From the NCBI RefSeq assembly GCF_017562075.2, contig NC_054085.1:18833222-18897221 (forward strand): a stretch of 64,000 nucleotides of DNA, written 5' to 3'. A program made the translations under genes and the position numbers. Of this stretch, positions 26,211-37,819 are shown piece after piece. The stretch's first letter is position 1, and each line of letters begins with the position of its first letter. Below the pieces are notes generated by a model. The model was given only the letters and a program-made list of their open reading frames with translations. It made no database searches and had not been told where the DNA came from. Source of the stretch: Anopheles merus. Taxonomy: Eukaryota > Arthropoda > Insecta > Diptera > Culicidae.

Positions 26211-26811
26211 TAGTGATGTGCTGTCTGGAGCGCACCCATGACTCCGTTGCGAGATTTCCACACTTGCAAAACCGGAACCACTAGTTCCACTCAGAGTCGG
26301 AGCCGTGCCGAGATGTCCGAGATCGGAGTTATCTAGAGTCGGAGTCGGTCGAAGTCGTCCTGGGTCGCTCAGAGTCGAAGTCAACCAGAGTCAAAGTCAT
26401 TCGCAGTCGGAGTCTTACGGAATTGTCCGGAGTTCAAGTTGAAGTCATCCGGATTCGACGTCGAAGTTGGAGTCGTTTGGTGTCGCTCAGAGTTGGAGTC
26501 GCCCAGAGTCAAGATCATTCAAAGTCGGAGTCTTACGGAGTTGTCTGGAGTTCAAGTCTGAGTCATCCGGATTCGGAGTTGGAGTTGGAGTCGTTGGTAG
26601 TCGAAGTCGTAGTCATCCGGAGGTGAAGTCGAAGAGAGTTAGCCGGAATCAAAATCCAATTGGAGTCGGTATCGCCAGGAGTCGCCTGGACGACTCCGGA
26701 AAATGCTTCTGATAATGCTTTCCAAAGACCTTCTTTCCAGAGTCGGTTCCAAAATATTCGGAGTCGGATCGGAGTCGACTCCGGATGTTTGCCAACTTCT
26801 CCCCATCACTA
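26211..26811 (-). mobile_element. hAT-like MITE copy 2 (inverted, expanded)
   Basis: Starts TAGTGATG and ends CATCACTA. Its right end read inward (TAGTGATGGGGAGAAGTTGGC) matches the left end of copy 1, and its left end shares the GAGCGCACCCA block with the reverse complement of the right end of copy 1, so the two copies lie in opposite orientation about 10 kb apart. Flanking 8-mers GTGTCAAC (26203-26210) and GCGTCGAC (26812-26819) match at 6 of 8, consistent with a decayed 8-base hAT duplication. It is twice as long as copy 1 because its internal array is expanded. No transposase ORF. Confidence 0.78.
26290..26700. repeat. GGAGTCG minisatellite with a 118-base higher-order unit
   Basis: Degenerate AGAGTCGGAGTC-type units fill the element. 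On top of this, a block starting CGCTCAGAGT at 26366 recurs at 26484, and both copies continue in register through AGTCGGAGTCTTACGGA, TTCAAG and AGTCATCCGGATTCG. This gives a tandem duplication with a period of 118 bases. Confidence 0.75.
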
Positions 26812-27940
26812 GCGTCGACCCCATTATACCCGTCCCGGCGATGATTCGCTCTAAAAACAAATGCGCTTGTGTGTAAACTATGCTCTTTATCGTCAAACAT
26901 CGTAAAATGCCACTCCGAGGGGGTGGGTGAGATTTTTGGGCGCACCGGTCTGCTACCCCTGAATTGTTTGGGCTGCAAAATTTTGACACTTTATCGACAG
27001 CTTTCACACACACACGCGAACATGGTTTTGAACGATTCGTAGCGAGTAAAAATTTAAAGCACACGCGCGCGGTCCCCCGCAAAACAAACAGTTCACAGCA
27101 CAGGGGATCCCCTCCTCATTGGAAGGAGTGTTGTTTCTCTTTGTGAGAAAGCAAGCAAACGACGACGACAACAACAGAACTGTGCCGGGCAATAATGAAC
27201 AAAAAAAAAAAAACAACGTACCAGCGCTCACTAAAGAAAGAACCAACGCACGCGAGACGGACGGAAGGAAGGTACAGACAAGAACAACAACAGCAGCAAC
27301 GAAAATTGTATCAAACGGCCAAAATCACCCCATTTCTGGAGGGGGGCGATAGAGCCGCGTAATGCAATCGAGTGAAAAGGCGCGTATTTGACGTGCGGCG
27401 GGTGCAAGGGAAAGGTATGTGTGTGTGTTTGTTTCTAGCCCACGATGGAGGCTGGGTGGAAAAATCCTCAAACATCAAACAGCCGCACGTGCTCCTTCCT
27501 GCCCGCACTGTTTGGGGTTTGAGCAACAACAAAGGCGAACCAATTTAAAGGGGGAGGCCCATAGACAGGCGGGGAGGCCAGTATTCTCCCAGTATATCCG
27601 ATCCGATTCTACCCCCTCCCTACCATTCCATCCCATGATCGGTACACAGCATAATAAAGTTTTCGTCGGGTTCGCCGGTGCGCGAGGTTGCCCCAACGTC
27701 TCTTCCCTCTGTGTGTCTTGCACGCTTTTCATTATGCTGCCCTCATAAAGATCGATCGGTCGGCTGTAGTTGTAGCACCGGCACCGGGAGCATCAGCACG
27801 GCGCAGGAACGAAGAGGGCAGGGGGTGGTACAAGAACACATCAATGCGCCAGGCAACAAACACAAAACGCCAACGATTTGGTCACGCTTTCACAATCGAT
27901 ATTATGAAAATCAGATAGAAATCATCATTAAGCAAAAATA

Positions 27941-28444
27941 ATGGGCTTTTCCCTCCGTTTGTGTGCGCGCGCGGAGGCTTCCGTGTCGGGAGCGAACGGC
28001 GCTGACGATGGGAGGAAGGGGAATGCGAGGAAGCATGAGGAGGAGAAGGTGGAAAACTATGGCTGGGCTTCTTTTTTTTGTGCATTGGATTGGCAAAACC
28101 GAAAGGGAAGAAACACGAAAAACACAGCAACAACAACATGCGGCCAAACAACCGATACCGAAACGGAGATTGCGAGACCTTTTTGCGGGCACGTAGGGGT
28201 AGGGCAGAAGGGAAGCAAGGAAAGGAGGTATGAGAGGTGGGTGGAAAAGGTCGGAAAGGAATTGCAAAAAGATAGGAGCAACATGAATGGGATCGGGAAC
28301 ACAGGGTCCGCAAGTAGGGAAAAAAGCAACCTCCGGAACGGAAGATATTTGCACAGCACCCCTCCGGAGGTGTACCCTTGCAGGCCCGCTGGGTGCAGCG
28401 GATGGTGGAAGAGGGAAGAGTGCGAGCAGGAGCAAAGAGCATAA
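27941..28444 (+). CDS. possible ORF, 167 codons, unknown
   Basis: ATG at 27941 (context AAATAATGG, close to the insect start consensus) opens a frame to TAA at 28442-28444 within the purine-rich zone. The residues are charged (many Lys, Arg, Glu and Gly), but much of this follows from purine richness, and the Arg codons are often AGG, which argues against a typical insect gene. No domain, signal peptide or membrane segment is visible. It is more likely an untranslated leader than a protein gene. Confidence 0.15.
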   Translation: MGFSLRLCARAEASVSGANGADDGRKGNARKHEEEKVENYGWASFFCALDWQNRKGRNTKNTATTTCGQTTDTETEIARPFCGHVGVGQKGSKERRYERWVEKVGKELQKDRSNMNGIGNTGSASREKSNLRNGRYLHSTPPEVYPCRPAGCSGWWKREECEQEQRA

Positions 28445-28788
28445 TTGTGAACTATTGACAAGTATAGAGTGCGGCCTTGCAAACATCTGAGCGTCTAAAG
28501 AATTCAAATGTAGCGAGAAGTGAAGGGAAATAGCTTCAGCCGTTTCGGAGGAGATTGGCACAAAGCATAAAGAAGCGAACACCGCGCTGAGGCACAAATG
28601 CACCTCAGCACGACATAGTGCACCAATGAATGTGTGTGTGTGTGGTTGGTAAGAACAAGCAGGTAGCAGTGCAACACAATCGAAAAACGGACTGGCTTCC
28701 AGCAAATGCAAGTCCCGAAATGCAACAAGAATGCAACAACGCGGGCTCGACTGCACTGCACAGCGACGACGCATAAACCACACCGAAC

Positions 28789-28810
28789 AACGACGACGAC
28801 GACGACGACG
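28789..28810. repeat. (ACG)n trinucleotide repeat
   Basis: Seven ACG units in a row. Confidence 0.9.
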
Positions 28811-29417
28811 GTGTCGCACCCTCCTGCTCCCCATTCGTGCCACCCATTTATGCTTCTCGTAGCTGTTCTCGTTTGTCGGTTCACCCGGAGTTCTGGTCGG
28901 TTATTTCTTATTGCGATTGCTCGGGTCGATCTTTCCTCTCTCCTTCGCTGTCGGCGTTTCTCAATTTTTATCATCACAGTTTTTGTCCGCTCCAAACATC
29001 ACCAAACATTGCGTCTTTGTTGCCCTGACCGTCTTGCGGCACTGCGGTGGTTGAGCATTAGGGGCTCTAATGCTTCCTCGCCCTCGCTTCGCCTCGTTAG
29101 TATTTGTACAACAATATACATATTTCGAATTAAAAGCGATTTAGGTAGAACGCGGGGCAGGGTCGCGATCGGCAAGGACATGCTGTCGTCATGCATCGGG
29201 GGTACGGTGACGGTACGGTACCAATATAATAAACAAAGCCAACCCTGTGTGTCTCCGTGAAGCCAGCACACAGAGGGGCAGAGAGAGGGCAGCACAGTGT
29301 GTTATTGACTGATGTTGAGTTTTCGATGGCATTTAAAGACATGCAACAGCAGCGAGGTCCCCCCTGGTATGATCATAATTTTGCTCCGCTTGCCAATGGT
29401 CATGGGGGTTGAGTCGT

Positions 29418-29439
29418 GCAGCAGCAGCAGCAGCAGCAG
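29418..29439. repeat. (GCA)n trinucleotide repeat
   Basis: Seven CAG/GCA units in a row. Confidence 0.9.
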
Positions 29440-29639
29440 TGGTGCTGAATTCTTGTTTGAGGTACCAATTTGGGATGCCAATTTCATGCCGTTTAGGGCC
29501 GTAAAATAAGTGCTAATGGATATATTTTTCCTCTCCGCATCGTCGTCGACGAGGCGTGATTGAAAGTTGATTAGGAAGGCATTCACAACAACTATCGAGG
29601 TTTCGCAAATCGTGTGCGCCCCCCCTGGCCTGCCGGAGT

Positions 29640-32600
29640 GTGGAGTGATTAATGATTTGTTTGGTGAAATATGAGACAGAAATAGATAAATGTTTATTTC
29701 AAAAAGAAGTATTTTTCTTCGTTTTTTCTTCTTCTTATTTTCCTGTTTGATTTCGCTATCTGGGCGTCATAAGAAAAGTTTTTAAGTTACAGTTTTGGCT
29801 GTGAGAAACAGATTGTCAAGTATCATCAAAATGGGGCTCGATCTACGTACGGTAGAAGTAGTAGGCGCTACACTTATCCAATGCACCACGGGGCGTCACA
29901 GCGTCGGTGCTGCTAATAAGCGTGCAGTATATTCTGCTTCGTCTGCGGTTCCTTCTTCTAAAAGAGATATTTTGTTTCTATTTTGAAAGAAACGCTAAAA
30001 ACAATTAATATGCTTTCGCTACAAATGATTGCTTTTTGTTCCTGTACACAGATCAATATCCTTCCCATCATCCTTAAAATGTGTTCAAATCTCGACCTTT
30101 AAATGTGTGTTTAAAACATAATCACGTCAAACGTGTTCGGCTTTAAGTACAGTGTGCGTAACACACTGTGGCAACGAGATCGTAAAGAAGTTTCCATCCC
30201 TCTTGTTATGAAAAATCAAAATCCCTCAAACGTTTTACGCTTACACACACATACACCCACAGAGAAATACATTTACCGCATGTGTTTTTTTTTCTTTTCA
30301 TTGCTTATTCCACACAAATCCTTACCGAAAACTCGTTCTGTACAACGCACGGTGCTTGAACCGAAGACAAAAAAAAGCCGTCCGGGTATATTACCGTACG
30401 CCCAGATTTCGACCTCCTACACAGAATCCTTGTCAAGAGATGGAAACGAAACCAACCAACAACAACAGCACAAAAAAAGGTTCCTCGTTTGCGTTAACAG
30501 TTCAGTTCTGTTAATTTTACGGCAATATTATTACCGTGTCGATGAAGATAATTCCATAGCCCGGGACGGATGCCCATATGCAACGGCAGGGAAGCGTTCG
30601 TTTAGGCAGAAGAATGCACAGGATACTCCGGTGCTCTTTGCCCCGAGTGTCTGAGTGCTGGAACGACGAAACCCCGGTGCAATCTATCCTTGTCGAAGGT
30701 CGTTTTTGGGAAGCACCAGAACCAGAAATAGATAACAACAACCGGGAGAACCAGATTAACTGAAAATCCGACACAAAAAAGAAACAGACGAAGAGTGGAA
30801 GGTGGTGGTCACCGATAGAAGATTTCTCGTCAGTCACTGAGGAGGTCTGAGGTACTGGTATGCGAGCAAGATCCCTCGCTGTCGTCACCTCGCACGGACT
30901 CGAAAGCTCAGCAGTAGATTTGCCTCGGTGTAAAACACTCACCCATCAGCTCGTTCGTCCTCGAAGCCGTTCTTCCACACTTTTATTGCCGTTTAACGAT
31001 GTTAATGTACACACACACACACACACACACTGTCACACACCGTAGTGCCATGCTCGACACAACTGGGACAACTTTATGGTGTGTGCCCAGGGTTTTACAA
31101 CAAGGAGAGGAAATTGATATTGTACTTTCTCGCCAACTCGCCGTGGCATCATCCCCTTTTCGCTCGGAGTCCGCTTCTGCAACGTGTTAAGTAATTACCG
31201 GGTATTTGAAGGATTATTTTCCCTCCGCTTTGCTCGGTGCCATTTACACACGTGTGTGAGCGTGCTCGGGAAGAGAAATGTGCAGCCTTCGACGGTGTTT
31301 GTTGTGCAGCTGTGGCTCTGAAGGGTTTTATTTTTTTGCTGCTGCTGCTGTTAGTACTTCTCCGTGCCTCCGCAATGCACTCCCTTTGACGCCTTCTGCA
31401 CGAAGAAATCCCGTGCGACGTCTTAGGCAATTGTTCAAATTAAAATTGCTTTCGTCGGTGTCGGCTGGCCGCCTTCCCGTTCGGTTGTGCGCGCGCGCGC
31501 CCAGGTCCATTTGCACAGGTGGTTCATTTAACTAATAGGGCACGCGATTTGTTATTGGTGTTTTTTTCTTCCCCCTTTTCCTTCGCCTTTCCCGCAACAA
31601 CTTTCCCGTTCTAGTCCGGAACGGGGGCCTTTCCCCAGGATTAGGCTGTGGAAAATTGTGAAAGCGCACTGCAACCTTTGGGGCGTTAGGAATGGAAATT
31701 CCGGAAACAAGCGAAAAAAAAACGAAGGATTTAGGTGAAAAAAACCTCCAACACTCCTCTACAGCACAATAGCTTAACACACACACAAAAAAACACAATC
31801 GTCATCTTACTCTCCCATCTACGCTCACTCCTAGAAACGAGTTCCATATGAGCTGGAAAAATGGCCACATAAATAAACAATCAACTAATTGCTTTCATGG
31901 CTCGCCAGCCCTCGGCCGCGCCAAGACCGAGCGAGGCAACCCTCTTGAACTTTCGAGTGAGTGTTTTTGCCTTCGGTTCTTCGCTACCCCGGGCATGCTC
32001 TCGGTGAATGGATGGAATGGTGAAACAGAAACCCTCCTCTCCCGGGTTTGCCCTCTTGATTCCACATTCATAATTAGCGCAGAGGTTATAATTGTGTTGC
32101 ATAAATAATCTATAATAACTTCAAATCAAATTGCATTCATTGGAAAATCAACGGCCTCTGGAGGGGCTGCTGTGCGATTGAAGCGTGTTTTTGTGTAGTT
32201 GCTGTTGCGTTCTTCTCTCTTTACCAGTGCGCAAAAAAAAAAAACCACTAGCCAAGATCATCATCATCCTTTCCCCCCTCCCTTGGGTGCTTTGTCACTT
32301 TGTGGATCTAACGAACAGAGCACCCGTGTGCAGAAGGAATCGTTCACCTACGCGGTGGAAGCATTTTCCTTAAGCATTCTCCGTTCCAAATTTCAAACCT
32401 CCGGAATGGTGGAGTGAATGGAGCTTAGAGGGAGGAGCGGTTCGAGAAGGGGATGAATGCCTTTGATTTTCTTCCCTCGATTATTCGAGTTTGTTTTGCT
32501 TTGTTTAGCAATTCCGAAGCTCACCTTGCCGTGCTGCAGAGGCCGTACTTTCACTAACCTCTGCGAATTGCGAATGAACCGATTGAGTCTTGCCCTGTCG

Positions 32601-33880
32601 CTCCTAATTCATTCGCCACTTATTTCCTCCTTCCCGTCCCTCCCTGCAGTGGAGCTGAGCTAGAATATGAAATATCACCGGCTTCCTTCTGCACCAGTGC
32701 GCTGTCGAGTTTTTCCACTGGTTTTCTGCTGCCTGCTCTGCCTCATGAACATCACGTGCCGGAGGGAGCGACAGAGGCTGCCTTGCCCGTACGCTTCGCT
32801 GACTTCGATCGAGCGCCGATTGCCGGGAAAATGGAGCACACTGGGAAACGGTCGCGGCCGTGGACCGCGTAGGGAACGGGCACGGAGACACCGGGAAAAC
32901 TCGGAATCGAAAATCTAGGTTAGATGCTACATGCCCGTACGGTTTGGCATGTTTGTTTGTTTGTTTATATGGTGCTTTCGCTTGATGGTTTTGGATGGAG
33001 CGGGTGGATCAAGGTAGAGCGTGGTGAGGGTGGTTTATACTTATTTCAATCCAACCTCCCCGCCAGCGGGGATGCCAGTTTTCAAAATCCTCGATCGCGC
33101 ACTGCTACTGCCACTTTTACGCAAAAAAAAAACGGTAGAAAAGCCCCGGAACCTAGCATTTTATCTTAAAGTCTTTCCGTCTCCTCTGTGTGCGACTTTA
33201 TAGGGATAAGCCCCTGCGGGATAAGACCCGGTACACCGGTAGCGAACCGGGTCGGGTTGGTGAAACAAAAGCCACCCTCGGCTTCTCTCCCCGGTCTTGA
33301 TCGAAAGAAAGCGCACCCAAGCGCACGAACGATACAAAGATACGCGGGCGCAAAGGCAAGGCAACATAGCTCAAGTGCGCTTTTTGTTTCTCCCGTTTCT
33401 CCCGTGCGCTTTCGCGCATTTCCTTTCTAATGCTCGTTTGTTTGAAGCTAAGATGAAAATATTGTCATAGTTTTGTTTTTTTTCGCTATGTGCCTGCGTC
33501 TATGTTTGCTTTGCCTTTTCCCTTGTGTGAGCCGTCTCACGGTGCGCGGACCACGATATCTCCACTTTGTGTGCCCGTCGCAAGTGGGTGTTTGTTTGTT
33601 TGTTTGCACTGGGGATGTATGTTTTTATTGTTAATGCTTTGATGAAGCTCAAACTTTATGTGACACACACACACACGTGTTGTTTTTGGGGCCTGATTAT
33701 GGGTGCGCACTGCAGGGGAAATATTTATGATATCTTGCTTCAAATTTGGGAATGGTATCAAATATTTCAATTTTCTGACCTCAATTGTCGCCCACAATTG
33801 TGGTGTGGTTTGTGTGTGTGTGCTACAATCCTTCCTGTTTGGTGAATTTAGTGCCTTTCCTTAAATGCCAAGATGATTTT
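29640..33880. other. unique sequence, no gene recognised
   Basis: GC-balanced to mildly AT-rich DNA with a CA run (31009-31030) and short A/T homopolymers. Frames at 30133-30654, 31278-31535 and 33188-33430 lack start or splice support. Confidence 0.45.
31009..31030. repeat. (AC)n microsatellite
   Basis: Eleven AC units. Confidence 0.9.
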
Positions 33881-34980
33881 CTGATACTGTTTACAAATAC
33901 GAATTAATCCAATATCTATACATGCAAAAGAAAACGAAACCTGGGTAGAATAATGAAAAAGAAAGTTGATTAAAACCTTGTCTCAGTTCATGTCCTAACC
34001 TAAAAGTTAAATCCAGACATTCAGAATTTGGGCAGTCACATGACTGAAGACATGAACATAGAGCTGAGTAAGCAAGATTGAAACTAGAGCAGTACCAGAA
34101 TGAGCGCGAAGAATGAGGACGAGCACAAGGATTTAAATTAAAGTTTGACATTTTACCCATGAGCTGATTATTGTTAGGAACAGATACATACATTGATACA
34201 GAGGTTCGTGACACAATTCGTGACTATACCAGAATTGAGATCAACTTTGACAATGTCTGGATTTGGGAGTGCATAAATCCCAAGGTAGTTCATAAACAAA
34301 GATACTGGAGGTACTGGCAAGGTACTGGAATCTTATCTCTAAGTTACGCAGGAACAGACATTGAAAGATCTATCATAACATAATTGGAATCAGACAACAT
34401 ATCTACTAGTAATCATCCCGTTTAGATCTTAGGATTGTTACCAAGGATCTAGTTAGATTCTCAAAGAGAAGAATATATCTCTTGAAGTTCGTGTTCCTTT
34501 ACATATGGTTGTAAGATGTTAGAGTAGATGACCTTATTCTGGGATTCACGCACCATCTGTGAGCTCATATCCTTTTCAAACCCTATTTTTGTGTCCCTCG
34601 ACAGTTGTTTTAATTCCATACTCATAAAAAAGTACTAAAAATATCACTTGCCTCTGGTGTCATTGAAACAGAGCAAATGCCCTATGTCGGAACTAGTCAA
34701 TAAAGCATATCATTGCCCCGCTATAACACCAAAACACGAGCATCTTTCAATTTAACATCTCGTTCGGTTGGCCTGAACGAACCTTCCCCGCAGATTTACT
34801 GCATTAGCTCTCGCTGCATTAATTACGTGATGTGATGTAAGTAATCTTAATTACATTAAAGCTAATTTCGAACCTACCGAACCAAACCGTACAGCCAGAC
34901 GTGCAGAGAAAAACATCCACACACATCACCCTTTCTGGTGTGAATTAAAAATGTAACAATTTTCTGCTAATTATGAACCA
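33880..34980. other. AT-rich island, nothing identified
   Basis: AT-rich DNA containing short TACTGG/GTACTGG repetitions near 34302-34330. No terminal repeats were found. Confidence 0.45.
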
Positions 34981-37350
34981 TACATACTGGGAACGTACGC
35001 TTTTTCTCTCTACGCCGTTTCAATCCGGCGCACCATCCATGCATTTCCTCATTACGCCGGACACGAAATGATGATGGTGTACTGAGCAGAGAGGCAATGC
35101 AGAGAGGGACCTTAAATGCATAATGATGATGCAATAAGCTGCAGCCTTTAGGAATTATCCAATTTCGATACTGCAATCGAATCCGTATGTCCTTGCGAAA
35201 GTGATGATGATTTAATTACTTCCTGCACTCGCTCGTAATGCTCAAATAGCAATGGTGATGGTGGTGGTGCTGTTTTTATTCTCATTACATCGTTAGCACC
35301 AATATCCTCCACTCCGACGTGTTGGTGGTGTGAAGAAAAAATTGACCATAAAAAAAGGCAAGAAACATCCAAGCGCAATATCGAACGCACGCAGTTTTGT
35401 TGCTTCGCTACGGCAAAAGAAAAAGGTCAACTGGCTCATCTCGGAGCCAGTTTTGTTGTGCGTGTGCCGCGAGAGTGCTTCCTTTCACCTCGCCGAGTCG
35501 GGGCGGCAAATTTGAATCTGAAAAAAAAGACGCGCTTGCGCTATAGCGGAATCCGACCTAAGCAAACCTGCCCAGTGCCCATTCGCGGCAGTAAATTAGA
35601 CACTTATGTAAACGAAACACCACCAACCCGTTGCGCGATGCCGTGCCTACCACGGTTGCTTGAGATGGCATTTTCGATACTGCAACCACAAGAGGGATGA
35701 CCTATCGCACCTTCGCGTTCGCGCCACTACTCCTCGCGCTGCTGGATGCGCATCAATTGGCCCTCGCGCGCGCAGAAACCTTTTGCGATGGTTTAATTGT
35801 ACATCGTACGGTGCTATCCACATCGAGTTGTTCCTTTATTTGTGGAAAAGAGGCCTCTTGTTTCCTTCCTTATACGGTGTGGGGTGTAGTGTGTGTGTGC
35901 TTGTGTATGTGTGCCTTGGGTTTCTATTCGCTCACCTCGCACAAAAGGGATAATTATTAATTACAACTCCCGCGTCAAATGTACTTGACGCGTCGAAGCT
36001 GCTCTGTACAAAGAAATTGGCACCTTAACCCCCGCAGCACAGCAACAGCCACCACCCCCTTTCAGGTTAGGATTGTGAAGCGATTTATTAATATTTCACA
36101 GCAAGCGGCCGACGGAGGCCATAGCAATGTTTTCGTTTCGTTGTTAGCGCTGGGCATAGCGCTTCACAGTCCCCGGCTGTCCTTGTTCCTTTGTGATGCA
36201 AAATGGGTTTGTTTGATGTGTTTACCTTTTGCGCGTGTATGCTCCGCTTATGGGAATGAGAATGGGTGTTTTTTTTTGGTACTCCTCTCTCTCTAATGCC
36301 ACACACTTTCGTCCACCCAGTGGCAATAGTGTTCGTTTTGTCGTATCATAAAATGCTGATTGGTGAAGCAATAGTTGCCAAAATTGAGTTATAGTTATGG
36401 CATTTATAAATTTTAACGATAGCGTGTGTGCGTGCAGAGCCACCACACAATACACTTGGGGGTTTTGTGCTCCCCAGCTGTGTTTCGGTTTGCCATATAT
36501 TTAACCTTTTGGAAAAGTTGTTGGCCAAATGGGAGGTACAAGTTATACAAAGAGATTTTTTTCGATCTTTTAACATCAATTGATGCATCAAAACTTGCAT
36601 AAAGGCTTGAAAAATTCGATTTGCGATTTGCATAAATTATTCTCCCCCAATAGTACATCGGATTCAACCCAAGAATCGATCGCACTACCTGCGCTGTGAT
36701 ACACTGTAGATCTTACCACGGCACCGTCCGGCCGCTCTCAGTCGTGCGTGTTTAAACTGCAATATATTTCACCAAAACTTTTTCATGGTTGTATTATTTT
36801 TCTGCTCTGAATCCTATTAAAATGACATTTCACTGTGAGCTCTTCTAACTGGCAATAACTCTAGCTCTAGCTGGCCAAAGTATAGTCATTATTGTTTGGT
36901 TCACACTGTCCAAACCAACCAGAACGATTTGGACGCCACATATATCGGGGCAATGGATGAGCAGGAGGAGGCCAAATTTCCGATTTTTGATACGATTCCA
37001 CATCCCCGCACTTTACTTCTTCTTCATCAAGTTTGTTCTTTTTTGTTTTTTTTTATTCTCGGCTACACAATTTTTTCGCTCTCGTTTCTTCATCCGCGCT
37101 CATTATGGAATCGATAGACCCATCGCCAGTAAAAAGGGTTTTTGGCTTCAGCTGTTTCGAAATATGGAGCTCCCCGGGGACGAAAGGAAGCAAAAGGAAC
37201 GCTAGCAAGCAAATGCTATTATTGTAATTATTTCATAATCTGTAATTTGTGCGATCAGCTATCGGAACGCTCGGTCGCGGAAGCACCTCACTCGGGTCCG
37301 CCCGTTCCGCGTGCCGTTTTTGTGTTTGTTTGTTCGATTTTTTTGATCTG
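34980..37350. other. unique sequence, no gene recognised
   Basis: Mixed composition. A plus-strand frame from about 36896 includes an acidic patch (36950-36990) and is followed by T-rich sequence. It lacks a convincing start and ends in T-rich-encoded Phe/Leu runs. Confidence 0.4.
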
Positions 37351-37355
37351 GAATT

Positions 37356-37811
37356 ATGACACACCACCACCACGGTTCACTCGGCGGCAATTTCGATGCC
37401 GCTACAGAGCAGATTGCTTTCTTTCTCTCCGTTTCTGCGGCCCTCTCAACTCCTTCCAACGATCGTTTTGTTGATGGTCGAAATGGAATGATCGCAAACG
37501 TCGGTCCGTTCGGTACCGCCAACGATGATGGTTCGTTTCCCTTCGCCGCGACTCACGCTAACGAAGGCAAACGAAGTGGGATTCTTGATGCGTGTGAAGA
37601 GGAGAGGCTAGTGGCGGTGGACTGGGGAAAGGTGATCAAACAAATGACAACGATGGACACGCAAACGGTGCGCGAGATTCGCCCGCGGATTCGCCCTGTG
37701 GACGCACGGTTGTTGGCGTCCCCTTCCCTGCAGTGGTCGTCGTTCTGGGTTCCTACCCCCCCCCCCCCCTCCCTTGGCCATACCATTTATTTATTCATCG
37801 TTGTCATCTGA
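37356..37811 (+). CDS. possible ORF, 151 codons, unknown
   Basis: ATG at 37356 opens a frame to TGA at 37809-37811. Residues about 1-125 have balanced, soluble-protein-like composition (for example DACEEERLVAVDWGKVIKQM near residues 78-97) with varied synonymous codons and a GC-leaning third position. The last ~25 codons run through a 14-base C homopolymer that encodes prolines, then a hydrophobic tail, so any genuine coding part probably ends earlier. I do not recognise the protein and see no signal peptide or catalytic motif. This is one of the better single-frame candidates in the window, but chance cannot be excluded. Confidence 0.25.
   Translation: MTHHHHGSLGGNFDAATEQIAFFLSVSAALSTPSNDRFVDGRNGMIANVGPFGTANDDGSFPFAATHANEGKRSGILDACEEERLVAVDWGKVIKQMTTMDTQTVREIRPRIRPVDARLLASPSLQWSSFWVPTPPPPSLGHTIYLFIVVI
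37756..37769. repeat. poly-C run, 14 bases
   Basis: Uninterrupted C homopolymer. Confidence 0.9.
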
Positions 37812-37819
37812 AGGTTTTA

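Larger units (their letters stand above)
26820..29640 (+). other. purine/A-rich, leader-like sequence
   Basis: On the plus strand 27140-27330 and 27940-28450 are rich in AAC, CAA and GAA words and poor in T, as often seen in fly and mosquito 5' UTRs and untranslated exons. An ACG array (28789-28810) and a CAG array (29418-29439) follow. The long minus-strand frame 27911-28843 is the mirror of this purine bias (Leu, Ser, Pro and Cys rich) and is not a gene. Transcription of this region is an inference only. Confidence 0.25.

Noticed and set aside
26211..26811. GGAGTCG array considered as a CRISPR array
   Set aside because: Units are short, degenerate and lack unique spacers. It lies inside a transposon in a eukaryotic-type sequence.
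27911..28843. 310-codon minus-strand frame, the second-longest in the window
   Set aside because: It is the mirror of a purine-rich plus strand. Residues are Leu/Ser/Pro/Cys/Arg-biased with poly-Arg from the ACG repeat, and there is no domain.
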